Shown here one piece after another: positions 48,901 to 56,162 of a stretch of DNA of 64,000 bases. The position numbers and the translations under genes are program-made. The number at the start of each line of letters is the position of its first letter. Positions within the stretch are counted from its first letter, which is position 1. The notes below the pieces were generated by a model. The model saw only the letters and a list, made by a program, of their open reading frames with translations. It was not told the DNA's origin and did no database searches. Source of the DNA: G963923955 sp963923955 (GTDB lineage Bacteria; Pseudomonadota; Gammaproteobacteria; Eutrophobiales; Eutrophobiaceae); assembly GCA_963923955.1 (NCBI GenBank), contig OZ000552.1:744001-808000 (forward strand). The letters run 5' to 3'.

Positions 48901-49290
48901 GAGCGGGGGGCAGAGGGCCTGTCCGACCACGCTGCGAGTGGTCGGGCGAATATCACCCAAAACAAACGTGAGGGCAAGAGCTGGAACACCCGCCTGGAAC
49001 TGGCGCTGGCTTATCTCTTAGAGGCAGACCAAGGCGAAGTGGTCTTCCGAAGTGGCCTAGACAGCCGTTTCACCGACCATGAGACGGCAGGCTTTTCTCT
49101 TGCCGGTGCCAACTTCCGTATCAGCACGGATGATGACAGCAGCGTGCACAATGCCTATGTAGGGGCATCCCTGCGCTATCGGCTAGATGAACGCCTGCAT
49201 GTAGAGGCCGAACTGGAGTACAGCCATGACATGGGCGAAGTAAGCGAGCGCGCTTTAAGTGGGCGTGTGTTGGTGGGGGTTGAGTTTTAG
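42919..49290 (+). CDS. Large autotransporter adhesin (type V secretion), intact copy
   Basis: About 2,123 residues. Signal peptide: MRCLSLGGLPALTLAALTLA to ALAQ. The passenger is a repetitive, Gly/Thr-rich beta-helix-like region with recurring GGTITTSGADAHGVV units. RTX-like GGAGDDTFTF repeats (about 1250-1500) follow, then a Pro run of about 16 (47457-47510), a GGQQGQG-rich segment (47520-47935) and a DTDTGT-repeat linker (47960-48105). The C-terminal ~280 residues form an autotransporter barrel (FGYAHADLVSSGKNTQIETD) ending in Phe (LVGVEF). I chose GTG at 42919 with AGGGAG six bases upstream; ATG at 42895 gives a slightly longer signal peptide but has no good site. It is a full-length homologue of the pseudogene at 5810-10221. 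Confidence 0.85.
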   Translation: MRCLSLGGLPALTLAALTLALAALPLPALAQAQAVQCGTQAAPLDCTINTDLGDQTSEDRNNATITLAAPGSITLSSASTYSTAILMQGAAATFRMTGGRINLTDDTYAETAVEMTGTKATVALSGGTITLGGGDGDVGIYLTAAGDHLDDDPNTQEDESAASTHRITVGENATITSAAESITAIFVRKNRTSSSQVAIDMAGSITLTGSDSDAIYIDDDIGAVSLTVRGAISASGQSSYAIRNAGNIPLTLTLQDGADIRGDIQTGNRNDSVRLEGNAKLDGLLNLGGGNDTLTLAGDIVFASGRLDSISGWEALILRDTASITATGNRARAVELRTDNTRMTLQGDASITATGERTRAVRLVNTAGVRIDMEGGSIRTSGAAGAADGGKLAYGISDTPNASGTIISMTGGTISTNGLWANPIKIAGDNAAVDIFGGKIETEFKDSIGVLIDKQSDGTFLQIGGTAAIETAEEGSHGVQVAGLNVQANISGGTITTAGDEADGLRAYAARPNNADLKNTKIDIFSGAITTRGADAHGVVIFGQGAAANDNIHRLEINGGTIRTFGTGSHGVVVPGADNGDPNKPNYVAADNDAKVALKLGGTIEVSGQDSWGLRIEDTVGEVEVEVSGRIAAVEPPNVGLAAVVAAGAISNTGGLALNLLLKPGARIEGAIMSGAGDDTITLAARSADDIQAGTQAVSLSDKIDLGAGRNKLRLQAGTALTLADGSRIRTTENGNRAVELFGQGPELTLAAGAQIETNGDNADAVRLEGTTSATVTINGGVIQTQDTAGQVDGGKLAYAISDTPTASGSRINLGGGTLSTNGLAAHAVNMEGDDALVDLFGDGKIETEFDDSIGIVMGRQAADAVLLMSANAAIQTLGEGAAGVQLLGPNAAFTMSGGSITTSGDEADGLRAYASRPANAALKDTKIEISGGTITTSGADAHGVVLFGQGQANNDPNSADRNIHKLTINGGTITTTGANAHGIYIPSIDPDNDPATPNYVAADNSAKIVLNLRGTINAANGSGIQIGDDPAGPTVDNEIELTIAGPVGGRIDGYVARNLTINLQQGAVIDGVIDLGEGNHRVSLSGQDDPATDNINEAAQVNNSILLGEGDAVVQLSGDAVVTRTIGGGGNSGHRQITLSDNAKVGTGAGDAISAPSIDRLTLTLNDAALVDGNVTSLAQNNSLTLNNNARISGRISGDLGDDILTLSNNARVTGNITTSNGDDTLTLSGSAQIGGVLTGGTGDDHLNYSGPSAQQAGYASAVSITLAGRTPQGFQASSATGITGQNADGNAFVGIDKLTGSAQSDTLTGADAAASWFLGASPTRYNLVAGGSLEFSAFENLIGGSAADAFSLSSAFTANLNGGAGDDTFTFSNGANLTGDVDGGDGDDTFVFTGTGQMTGTISSGAGNDALTLSEDAKITGDLNTGAGDDQVSIRNNARVTGAINTGAGDDTVTLSDSAFVGGIVDGGEADANTLDVTNLLASANVGVIRYRNFKTLTGLPNARTEDADAAPPPPPPPPPPPPPPPPPVVDPNAGAGGQQGQGGQQPGPDPNAGAGGQQGQGAGQQGGQGGQQPGPGAGAGQQGGQQGQGAGGQQGQGAGQQGGQQGQGGQQGGQAPGPDAGSGQGGGQPDPDPGQQGQGAGQQGGQQGQGAGQQGGQGGGQPDPDPDGDGDADAGGDSGTDTDTGTDTGTDTDTDTGTDTDTGTDTDTDTDTGTDTGTDTDTDTGTTVPSVAPVPPTAPVTPSAQPVANDPTRLVLTLPDTDGTTRLVTLDRGAESAQSTAMGVLSSAVHNVVNQRLTGGLRGNPSGQGNRGTRRSQRRPIQVAAGELLPGLLAVDPTPFIWGELFAADRRRGQDGGVAAHSQDYRGVAFGAEQVFASAIAGVLFGYAHADLVSSGKNTQIETDSLFLGLYGQDTWQGIDIGLSLNLGYEDHDSSRALINQGQAQVAEGSYSSLFLSPSLRLSHRAVLSEDWELRPAASVSYTQGWYKGYTERGAEGLSDHAASGRANITQNKREGKSWNTRLELALAYLLEADQGEVVFRSGLDSRFTDHETAGFSLAGANFRISTDDDSSVHNAYVGASLRYRLDERLHVEAELEYSHDMGEVSERALSGRVLVGVEF
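44080..44732 (+). repeat. Internal duplication in the adhesin, copy 1
   Basis: Encodes DGGKLAYGISDTPNASG to YVAADNDAKVALKLGG. It aligns through its length with copy 2 at 45295-45969, about 1.2 kb downstream, sharing GDEADGLRAYAxRP, GADAHGVV(I/L)FGQG and PNYVAADN. Confidence 0.75.
45295..45969 (+). repeat. Internal duplication in the adhesin, copy 2
   Basis: Encodes DGGKLAYAISDTPTASG to YVAADNSAKIVLNLRG. It is colinear with copy 1 and slightly longer (extra residues around NNDPNSADRNIHK). It marks an old tandem duplication of about 1.2 kb of passenger sequence. Confidence 0.75.
48918..48947. repeat. In-frame palindrome inside the autotransporter barrel
   Basis: CCGACCAC (48923-48930) and GTGGTCGG (48938-48945) flank GCTGCGA. 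It codes GLSDHAASGRA. The same palindrome sits at the equivalent place in the pseudogene (6199-6220), and a close relative is the 30-bp insertion at 7263-7300. Confidence 0.65.
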
Positions 49291-49962
49291 GGGGAGGGGA
49301 TGGTTAGGAGAGGAACGTCATTCCCGTGAAAGCTTGTCCCCGTGAAAACGGGGACGGGAATCCAACGGACTACTTGCCAGGCTTAACTATGGATTCCTGG
49401 TCAAGCCAGGAATGACGTTTGACTTGACGGGGGGCGACGAGGATCGTCATGCCTTCGAAAGCAGGCATCCATGAAATACCCCAAACATCCCCTAATCAAG
49501 GCCAAAAAGGGCGAGGGAGGCGGTAGCAGAGCTCGGATAAGAAGTATGTGTTATTCGACTGGATTCCCGCTTACGCGGGAATGGCGGCGAGAGAGGTTGG
49601 GCAAGATGTAACTACCCGTCCTTGTATCCAGTATGGGCAGGCTACTCCTGGCTTGACCGAAAATCTACGCAGCACCCGCTATCAGGAACAGCAATGGTGT
49701 GCTATGCTGGTTAAGGTCGAAGAAATCAGGTAAGGCCCTTAGGCAGAGGTATCATTCACCCACCCCGCCTTCTTGAATAATTCTAAGAAAGCCCTGAGAA
49801 GTGGTGCAGAAGGTAGCGTTGACAGAGCGAAGGATGCACTAGGCCAAGACTCCCTGCGGCGCACTTAAGTGCTGCCATTTCCATTGCAGCCATTTGATGA
49901 ATAACTTCTACGGGCTACACTACGCGCTGTATTCGCCTTAAATAAATGCACACGAAACGTAA
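49291..49962. other. Intergenic region with several REP-like elements
   Basis: A doublet lies at 49316-49420. Single arms lie at 49446-49478 (CGTCATGCCTTCGAAAGCAG-GCATCCATGA) and 49557-49584 (TGGATTCCCGCTTACGCGGG-AATGGCGG), with a degenerate arm near 49617-49670. No convincing gene is seen; a 61-codon frame at 49548 is repeat-derived. The purL promoter should lie in the right part but was not identified. Confidence 0.6.
49316..49420. repeat. REP-like doublet downstream of the adhesin
   Basis: The left arm is CGTCATTCCCGTGAAAGC..., with an internal TCCCCGTGAAAACGGGGA hairpin and GGGAATCCAACG. The inverted right arm is TATGGATTCCTGGTCAAGCC-AGGAATGACG. The right arm is identical to that of 42655-42739. 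Confidence 0.8.
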
Positions 49963-52900
49963 ATGTTACTACTGCGCGGCGGCCCCGCCCTGTCTGATTT
50001 CCGCATAGCTAAACTCCAGTCAAGCCTGCAGGCGCTGTGCCCGGCGCTGCGCCGCATAGAGGCCGATTATCTTCATTTTGTGCAAGGTGCGGATGAATTG
50101 GACCGGGCGGAATCCGGGCGGCTTAAAGCGCTGCTGCAATATGGACAGACCGATAAATCATCCGCTGCGCCGGCGGCGGGCTTTCTCGTTGTGCCCCGCC
50201 CCGGCACCATCTCCCCCTGGTCAAGCAAAGCAACGGACATTGTTCATCAGTGCGGCTTGACCCGCATCACCCGTATTGAACGCGGCATTAGCTGGCGGCT
50301 CGGCTGCGCTGAGGACTTGCAGCTTGATGCGCGCTGTTTGGATAAGATAAAGGCGCAAGTCCATGACCGCATGACGGAGCTTGTCCTTGATGCACCGGGA
50401 CAGGCGGCGTGTCTGTTCCAGGCCGACGAGGCAGGGAGGCTTACCAGTATTTCATTGTCCGAGGGGAAGACCGCGCTGCTCAAGGCCAATGAGGAGCTGG
50501 GGCTGGCCCTGTCTGAGGATGAGATGGCGTACTTCTTTGCTGCATTCACTGCGCTGGGACGAGACCCGACGGATGTAGAGTTGATGATGTTTGCCCAGGC
50601 AAACTCCGAGCATTGCCGCCATAAGATTTTTAATGCGGACTGGCGCATAGACGGCCAGACACAAACTCAATCGCTGTTCGCCATGATCCGGCAGACCCAG
50701 CAGCAGCATCCCGGCCGGGTGCTTTCTGCCTATCACGACAACGCCGCGGTGATGGCCGGGTATCGGGCCGCGCGTTTTTTCCCTGAACCGGATAGGCATC
50801 ACTACGCATACCACGAGGAAGATGTGCATATCCTGATGAAGGTGGAGACGCATAATCATCCCACCGCGATATGCCCGCATCCGGGTGCGGCGACCGGTGC
50901 GGGCGGGGAGATACGCGATGAGGCCGCCACCGGCATCGGCGCCAAGCCAAAGGCGGGATTGACGGGCTTTGCGGTATCCAACTTAAGGCTGCCCGGGCGG
51001 CTGCATGCCTGGGAGCAGGATCATGGCCGGCCTGAACGCATTGCCTCGGCGCTGGAGATCATGCTGGAGGGCCCGGTCGGTGCGGCGGCGTATAACAACG
51101 AATTCGGCCGCCCTGCCCTGTGCGGCTATTTCAGAAGCTATGAGCAATACGATCCGATGACCGACACCCTGTGGGGCTATCACAAGCCCATCATGCTGGC
51201 CGGCGGCTACGGGGCGATCCGTCCCATGCACGTCCACAAGGGCACTATCCCCATTGGTGCGAAATTAATCGTGCTCGGCGGGCCGGCCATGTTGATTGGC
51301 TTAGGTGGCGGGGCGGCGGCGTCCATGGCATCGGGCGCAGGCCATGAAGAACTGGACTTTGCCTCGGTGCAGCGCGCCAACCCGGAGATGGAGCGGCGCT
51401 GCCAGGAGGTGATCGATCGCTGCTGGGCGCTGGGTGATGAAAACCCGATCATCGCCATACACGATGTCGGCGCCGGTGGGCTGGCCAATGCCCTGCCGGA
51501 ATTGGTGAATGCCAGTGGCCGCGGCGCCGCCCTCCAACTCCGGGCCATCCCCAGCGCTGACCCCGGCATGACACCGATGCAGCTTTGGTGTAATGAGGCG
51601 CAGGAGCGCTATGTGCTGGCGATTGCCCCCGCATCGCTTGAGCGCTTTGCCGCCCTGTGTCGCCGGGAACGCGCGCCCTTTGCCGTCATCGGTGAAGCCG
51701 ACAATGGGCAACAGCTTACCCTTCACGACAGCCTGTTCAACAACCAGCCCATCGACATGCCCTTAGCGGTATTACTCGGCAAGGCCCCGGGCATGCAGCG
51801 CCAAGCCAAGCGCCGGCCGCGCTCGGCCTGCGCATTCTCAGATCAAGGCATTGATCTTGAGGAGGCCATTAGACGCGTCCTGCAATTACCGAGTGTTGCG
51901 GATAAGGGCTTTTTGATCACCATTGCTGATCGCACCGTTTCCGGCCTGGTCGTGCGCGATCAGATGGTCGGCCCGTGGCAGACGCCGGTGGCAGATTGCG
52001 CCGTCACCGCCGCCGCCTATGATTCTTATGTCGGCGAGGCGATGGCCATTGGCGAGCGCCCGCCGGTCGCCGTGCTGAACCCAGCCGCATCGGGGCGGCT
52101 GGCCCTTGCCGAGGCAATCACCAATATCTGCGCCGCCCGCATCTTGCGCCTGGAAGACATCGCCTTATCGGCCAACTGGATGGCGGCCTGCGATCAGGCT
52201 GACGAAAATGCGGCGCTGTTTGATACAGTAAAGGCCGTCTCCAAGCTGGCGCGTGCGCTTGGCATTCCCATCCCGGTCGGCAAGGATTCGCTGTCCATGC
52301 AGACCCTGTGGCAGGAAGACGGGCGGGAATGCCGGGTCATCGCGCCGCTGTCCTTGAACATCACTGCCTTTGCGCCGGTGGCCGATATACGCCGCTCGCT
52401 GACACCGATGCTGCAAAGAATAGACGATAGCTGTCTGCTGTTAATCGACTTGAGCGCCGGCAAGGATCGGCTGGGCAGCTCCGCCCTCGCCCAGGTATTT
52501 GAGCAGAGCGGCGCTGTTGTACCCGATCTGGATAGCGCGGAATTATTAAGCGCGTTTTTCCAAACGATACAATTACTCAACGATGCCGGACTCCTGCTTG
52601 CCTATCACGACCGCTCTGATGGCGGCCTCTTTGTCACTTTGTGCGAGATGGCCTTCTCGGCAAGGCTCGGGCTTGCTATCCAGATTGAACAAGACCGGGA
52701 GCTGTTGGCACAGCTTTTCAATGAAGAACCCGGCGCGGTTGTTCAAATCAAACGAGAAGATCTCGCAAGCATCGTCAAGACATTCCAGGACGCCGGCCTT
52801 GCAGAGCACCACGTCTATGAAGTCGCCGCGCCCAACAAGGAGCGCAAGATTACTATTCATCAAGGCGATAAGACCCTCTACTCGGCCGACCTGTTGCAAT

Positions 52901-53850
52901 TACATCGTCTCTGGTCATCGACTTCTTATCATATCCAGAGCCTGCGTGATCACCCGCAGTGTGCGCAGGAAGAATATGATCGCCTGTTGGATGAAGATGA
53001 TCCGGGCCTTTCTTTTTCCATTCCTTTTTCTCTCAAAGAAAAATCCACTAGAGAAAAAACCACGGCGCCATTCGTTCATACCACCAAGCCGAAGGTGGCG
53101 ATATTGCGTGAGCAGGGCGTGAACGGACAGGTGGAGATGGCGGCGGCATTTGCGTGCGCCGGTTTTGATTGTGTTGACGTACACATGCACGACCTGGTGC
53201 AGCAGCATATTTCCCTGGCCGACTTCCAGGGCCTGGCCGCCTGCGGCGGCTTTTCCTATGGTGACGTATTGGGCGCCGGCGGCGGTTGGGCGCGGTCTAT
53301 TCTCTTTAACCCGCAACTGCGCGCGCACTTTGCAGCATTCTTTCATCGGCAGGACAGCTTTGCCCTCGGTGTGTGTAACGGCTGCCAGATGTTGTCGCAA
53401 CTCAAAGAGCTCATTCCCGGTGCCGCTCACTGGCCGCGCTTTGTGCGCAATCGCTCCGAGCAATTCGAGGCGCGCCTGATCATGGTCGAGGTATTGCCGT
53501 CGCCTTCCATACTGCTGCGGGACATGGCCGCGGCCAGGGTCCCTATCGCGGTGGCGCATGGCGAAGGACGTCCCGTGTTTGCGCAGGCCCATGAGGAAAC
53601 AAGTGCCAACCCGGTGCTGCGTTATATCACCAACTATGGCGATGTCGCCGAGCGCTACCCGGCAAACCCCAATGGCGCCCTTGGCGGCCTGACGGGCTTT
53701 AGCAATGACGATGGCCGCATTACCATCATGATGCCGCACCCGGAGCGCGTCTTTTTGAAAAAGCAATATTCCTGGACGCCTACGGACTGGAGAGAAGAGG
53801 CAGGGCCGTGGCTGCGCCTGTTTGAAAATGCGCGTGCCTGGATTGGATAA
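49963..53850 (+). CDS. purL: Phosphoribosylformylglycinamidine synthase
   Basis: Fourth step of purine synthesis: FGAR + Gln + ATP to FGAM. The single-chain 1,295-residue form is typical of gammaproteobacteria. The N-terminal linker region is followed by two synthetase halves (FAQANSEHCRHKIFNADW near 210, VETHNHPTAICPHPGAATG near 300, DVGAGGLANALPELVNASGR). A C-terminal glutamine amidotransferase domain has nucleophile Cys in LGVCNGCQMLSQL (about 1145) and the catalytic HPE motif in MMPHPERVF. All these motifs are intact. Confidence 0.96.
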   Translation: MLLLRGGPALSDFRIAKLQSSLQALCPALRRIEADYLHFVQGADELDRAESGRLKALLQYGQTDKSSAAPAAGFLVVPRPGTISPWSSKATDIVHQCGLTRITRIERGISWRLGCAEDLQLDARCLDKIKAQVHDRMTELVLDAPGQAACLFQADEAGRLTSISLSEGKTALLKANEELGLALSEDEMAYFFAAFTALGRDPTDVELMMFAQANSEHCRHKIFNADWRIDGQTQTQSLFAMIRQTQQQHPGRVLSAYHDNAAVMAGYRAARFFPEPDRHHYAYHEEDVHILMKVETHNHPTAICPHPGAATGAGGEIRDEAATGIGAKPKAGLTGFAVSNLRLPGRLHAWEQDHGRPERIASALEIMLEGPVGAAAYNNEFGRPALCGYFRSYEQYDPMTDTLWGYHKPIMLAGGYGAIRPMHVHKGTIPIGAKLIVLGGPAMLIGLGGGAAASMASGAGHEELDFASVQRANPEMERRCQEVIDRCWALGDENPIIAIHDVGAGGLANALPELVNASGRGAALQLRAIPSADPGMTPMQLWCNEAQERYVLAIAPASLERFAALCRRERAPFAVIGEADNGQQLTLHDSLFNNQPIDMPLAVLLGKAPGMQRQAKRRPRSACAFSDQGIDLEEAIRRVLQLPSVADKGFLITIADRTVSGLVVRDQMVGPWQTPVADCAVTAAAYDSYVGEAMAIGERPPVAVLNPAASGRLALAEAITNICAARILRLEDIALSANWMAACDQADENAALFDTVKAVSKLARALGIPIPVGKDSLSMQTLWQEDGRECRVIAPLSLNITAFAPVADIRRSLTPMLQRIDDSCLLLIDLSAGKDRLGSSALAQVFEQSGAVVPDLDSAELLSAFFQTIQLLNDAGLLLAYHDRSDGGLFVTLCEMAFSARLGLAIQIEQDRELLAQLFNEEPGAVVQIKREDLASIVKTFQDAGLAEHHVYEVAAPNKERKITIHQGDKTLYSADLLQLHRLWSSTSYHIQSLRDHPQCAQEEYDRLLDEDDPGLSFSIPFSLKEKSTREKTTAPFVHTTKPKVAILREQGVNGQVEMAAAFACAGFDCVDVHMHDLVQQHISLADFQGLAACGGFSYGDVLGAGGGWARSILFNPQLRAHFAAFFHRQDSFALGVCNGCQMLSQLKELIPGAAHWPRFVRNRSEQFEARLIMVEVLPSPSILLRDMAAARVPIAVAHGEGRPVFAQAHEETSANPVLRYITNYGDVAERYPANPNGALGGLTGFSNDDGRITIMMPHPERVFLKKQYSWTPTDWREEAGPWLRLFENARAWIG

Positions 53851-53881
53851 TGAACTTGTCGGCGGATACGGCTGTCCATGT

Positions 53882-53896
53882 TCAGAGCTTCCTTAA
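53882..53896 (-). repeat. Solo terminal repeat of the MITE-like element
   Basis: TCAGAGCTTCCTTAA is a perfect inverse of the 15-bp left end at 34734-34748. It lies between purL and msrP. The preceding GAACTTGTC...GTCCATGT weakly recalls hairpin 5 of the full element. Confidence 0.6.
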
Positions 53897-53911
53897 ATAA
53901 AAAACCAAATC

Positions 53912-54871
53912 ATGCTAATAAGACGTGCTGCTGATATACGACCCTCAGACATCACAGATAAAAAACTGTACTTATCAAGACGCCGCTTCCTGCGCGACAC
54001 AACGGCACTGGGCATAGCTGCGCCGCTGCTCGGCGCCGGCGCCGCCCTGTTGCCGACAACAGGCCGGACCGGGACAAAGTTAGACCGGCCTGTTAGCAGG
54101 AGCGCCTTCTCCAGCGCTGAGCCGCTGACATCTTACGATGCCGTCACCAGCTACAATAATTTTTATGAATTCGGCACTGATAAGAGCGATCCGAAAAAGT
54201 ATTCCGGCAAATTCAAACCGCGCCCCTGGTCTATCGCCATCGCCGGTGAGTGTGCGCGGCCGGGTGTGTATGCTCTGGAAGATGTCATCAAAGCGCATCA
54301 GCTTGAAGAGCGCATCTATCGCCTGCGTTGTGTTGAGGCCTGGTCAATGGTCATCCCCTGGGTGGGCATCCCCTTAAGCAAGGTTCTGAAAGGCTTTGAA
54401 CCTACCAGCAATGCCCGCTATGTTGCATTCACGACCGTGATGCGCCCGGCTGAAATGCCGGGCTTACGCCGCCCGGTGCTGCGCTGGCCCTATCGGGAAG
54501 GTCTGCGCATTGATGAGGCCATGCACCCGCTGAGCATACTGGCGGTCGGTCTCTATGGTGAAGTGCTGCCCAATCAAAACGGCGCGCCCGTGCGCCTGGT
54601 CGTGCCGTGGAAATATGGCTTTAAGAGCATCAAGTCCATTGTCAAGATTGAATTTACGCAAGACAAACCACAGACCTCCTGGAACCTTTCTGCGCCAGGC
54701 GAATACGGTTTTTATGCCAATGTTAATCCGGCGGTGGATCACCCGCGCTGGAGCCAACGAAAAGAACGGCGCATCGGCGATTTCTTCAAACGAGAGACCT
54801 TGCAATTCAACGGCTATGCAGAGCAGGTGGCCGCTCTGTACGCCGGGATGAACCTGCATAAGAATTTCTAG
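53912..54871 (+). CDS. msrP: Protein-methionine-sulfoxide reductase catalytic subunit MsrP
   Basis: Periplasmic molybdopterin enzyme that repairs oxidised methionine in envelope proteins. The 319-residue protein has a Tat signal (SRRRFLRDTTALG near residues 23-35) and a sulfite-oxidase-type Mo domain. The Mo-ligand Cys lies in YRLRCVEAWSMVIPWVGIPL (about residue 148), and the conserved YGFKSIKSIVKIEF and NPAVDHPRW segments are present. The heme subunit gene msrQ follows by 28 bases. The modABC genes elsewhere in the window would supply its metal. Confidence 0.93.
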   Translation: MLIRRAADIRPSDITDKKLYLSRRRFLRDTTALGIAAPLLGAGAALLPTTGRTGTKLDRPVSRSAFSSAEPLTSYDAVTSYNNFYEFGTDKSDPKKYSGKFKPRPWSIAIAGECARPGVYALEDVIKAHQLEERIYRLRCVEAWSMVIPWVGIPLSKVLKGFEPTSNARYVAFTTVMRPAEMPGLRRPVLRWPYREGLRIDEAMHPLSILAVGLYGEVLPNQNGAPVRLVVPWKYGFKSIKSIVKIEFTQDKPQTSWNLSAPGEYGFYANVNPAVDHPRWSQRKERRIGDFFKRETLQFNGYAEQVAALYAGMNLHKNF

Positions 54872-54899
54872 CTACACGCCACGCTCAAAGTTCAAGTAC

Positions 54900-55496
54900 T
54901 TGCAAAGACTCTATAAGCCCCTTGTCTTCCTCATCTGTCTGCTGCCCTTTGGGCTGCTGCTCTTTAGCGCCTTAAGCGGCGGCCTCGGTGCGAACCCTAT
55001 CGAAGAGATTACCCATGTTACCGGTCAATGGGGGCTGCGCTTTTTGTTGATCACTTTGGCCATTACTCCTCTAAGAAGACTTACCAGGATCAATAGCCTC
55101 ATTCGCTACCGCAGGATGCTGGGGCTGTATGCGTTTTTTTATGTCGGCCTGCATTTCTTAAGCTACCTGATACTGGATCAGTTTTTTGATTGGCGCGAGA
55201 TTATCAAGGACATTATCGAACGGCCCTATATCAGCGTTGGCTTTCTCGCCTTCCTGCTGCTGATCCCGCTTGCGCTCACCTCAACAAAAAAGATGCTCAA
55301 GAAGCTCGGCGGCAACTGGCAAAGGCTGCATCGGCTGATCTATGTCATCGGCATCTTAAGCGTCCTGCACTTTCTCTGGTTGGTCAAAGCCGACCTGCTT
55401 GAGCCGCTGATCTACGGCGCGATACTCGCTGTCCTGCTCATCCTGCGGCTGCCGCAATTTCGATCAAGGGCTGTTGGCAAGAAACTTCGTAATTAG
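54900..55496 (+). CDS. msrQ: Protein-methionine-sulfoxide reductase heme-binding subunit MsrQ
   Basis: Inner-membrane b-type heme protein passing electrons to MsrP. The 198-residue protein has about five to six helices. Conserved histidines are in EITHVTGQWGLRFLL, FFYVGLHFLSYL, WQRLHRLIYVIG and VLHFLWLVKAD. It starts at TTG (54900) with no strong ribosome-binding site, so the exact start is uncertain. Confidence 0.9.
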   Translation: MQRLYKPLVFLICLLPFGLLLFSALSGGLGANPIEEITHVTGQWGLRFLLITLAITPLRRLTRINSLIRYRRMLGLYAFFYVGLHFLSYLILDQFFDWREIIKDIIERPYISVGFLAFLLLIPLALTSTKKMLKKLGGNWQRLHRLIYVIGILSVLHFLWLVKADLLEPLIYGAILAVLLILRLPQFRSRAVGKKLRN

Positions 55497-55604
55497 CTAA
55501 CGAGTGATTGCTAAAAATCAGTCCAGGCCCACGTCGTTCATGACATCCGGGCCGGGATCATATAGGCTTGAGTCTTTTTAAGAAGTTTCAAGTGAGGCGC
55601 GATC

Positions 55605-56153
55605 ATGTCAGGCAGAGCCACCCCGAAAGAAGAGGATAGCGCGCTGTTTCGGAAAAGCATCGGAGGGGTGAGGCCCATCAAACAGGATGTCGTGGTGCTC
55701 TCAAGTCAAAGACCCAAGCCCCGCCCTTTGCGAAGTGCAGCAGCTGAGCGCGCCACGCCGGAGGCCATGGCACCTGAGCAGCCGGATGCCGACACGCCGG
55801 CGGCGGGCGAGGCATTGCTTTTTAAGCGCGCCGGCCTGCAAAACAGAAGCATGCAAAGGCTGCGCCGCGGCCAATTCCCCATAGCGGCGGAGTTGGACCT
55901 ACACGGCATGACAGCCGCCGCCGCGGCCTCGCATCTGTCCGCCTTCCTGACACAATGCAGACACGCAGGCCGGCGCTGTGTGCTGGTTATTCACGGCAAG
56001 GGGCGCGGTTCAAAAGACGGCAGGCCGGTCATCAAGGGCATGGTGAATCAATGGCTGCGCCAGCGCGAGGAAGTCCTGGCCTTCTGCTCGGCCCGGCCGG
56101 GCGATGGCGGCAGCGGGGCCGTTTACGTATTGATCAAAAAAGGATCTGCATAG
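55605..56153 (+). CDS. Smr-domain protein (SmrA-like)
   Basis: 182 residues with an unstructured N-terminal half (charged, Ala/Pro-rich) and a C-terminal Smr domain (about 100-182). The Smr motif is ELDLHGMTAAAA and the VLVIHGKGRGSKDGRPVIKG glycine loop follows. Standalone Smr proteins are nucleases in some bacteria, related to the MutS2 C-terminus. The nine-base gap to hsdM suggests it may be read through into the restriction locus, but it is probably a core gene. Confidence 0.85.
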   Translation: MSGRATPKEEDSALFRKSIGGVRPIKQDVVVLSSQRPKPRPLRSAAAERATPEAMAPEQPDADTPAAGEALLFKRAGLQNRSMQRLRRGQFPIAAELDLHGMTAAAAASHLSAFLTQCRHAGRRCVLVIHGKGRGSKDGRPVIKGMVNQWLRQREEVLAFCSARPGDGGSGAVYVLIKKGSA

Positions 56154-56162
56154 CGCGCTATC

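Noticed and set aside
49548..49733. 61-codon plus-strand frame downstream of the adhesin
   Set aside because: It is derived from REP-like arms (codes WIPAYAGMA), has no ribosome-binding site and no protein-like conservation.
53852..53896. Terminator of purL
   Set aside because: The only structure near the stop is a weak imperfect repeat related to the MITE end; there is no stable hairpin with a T run.
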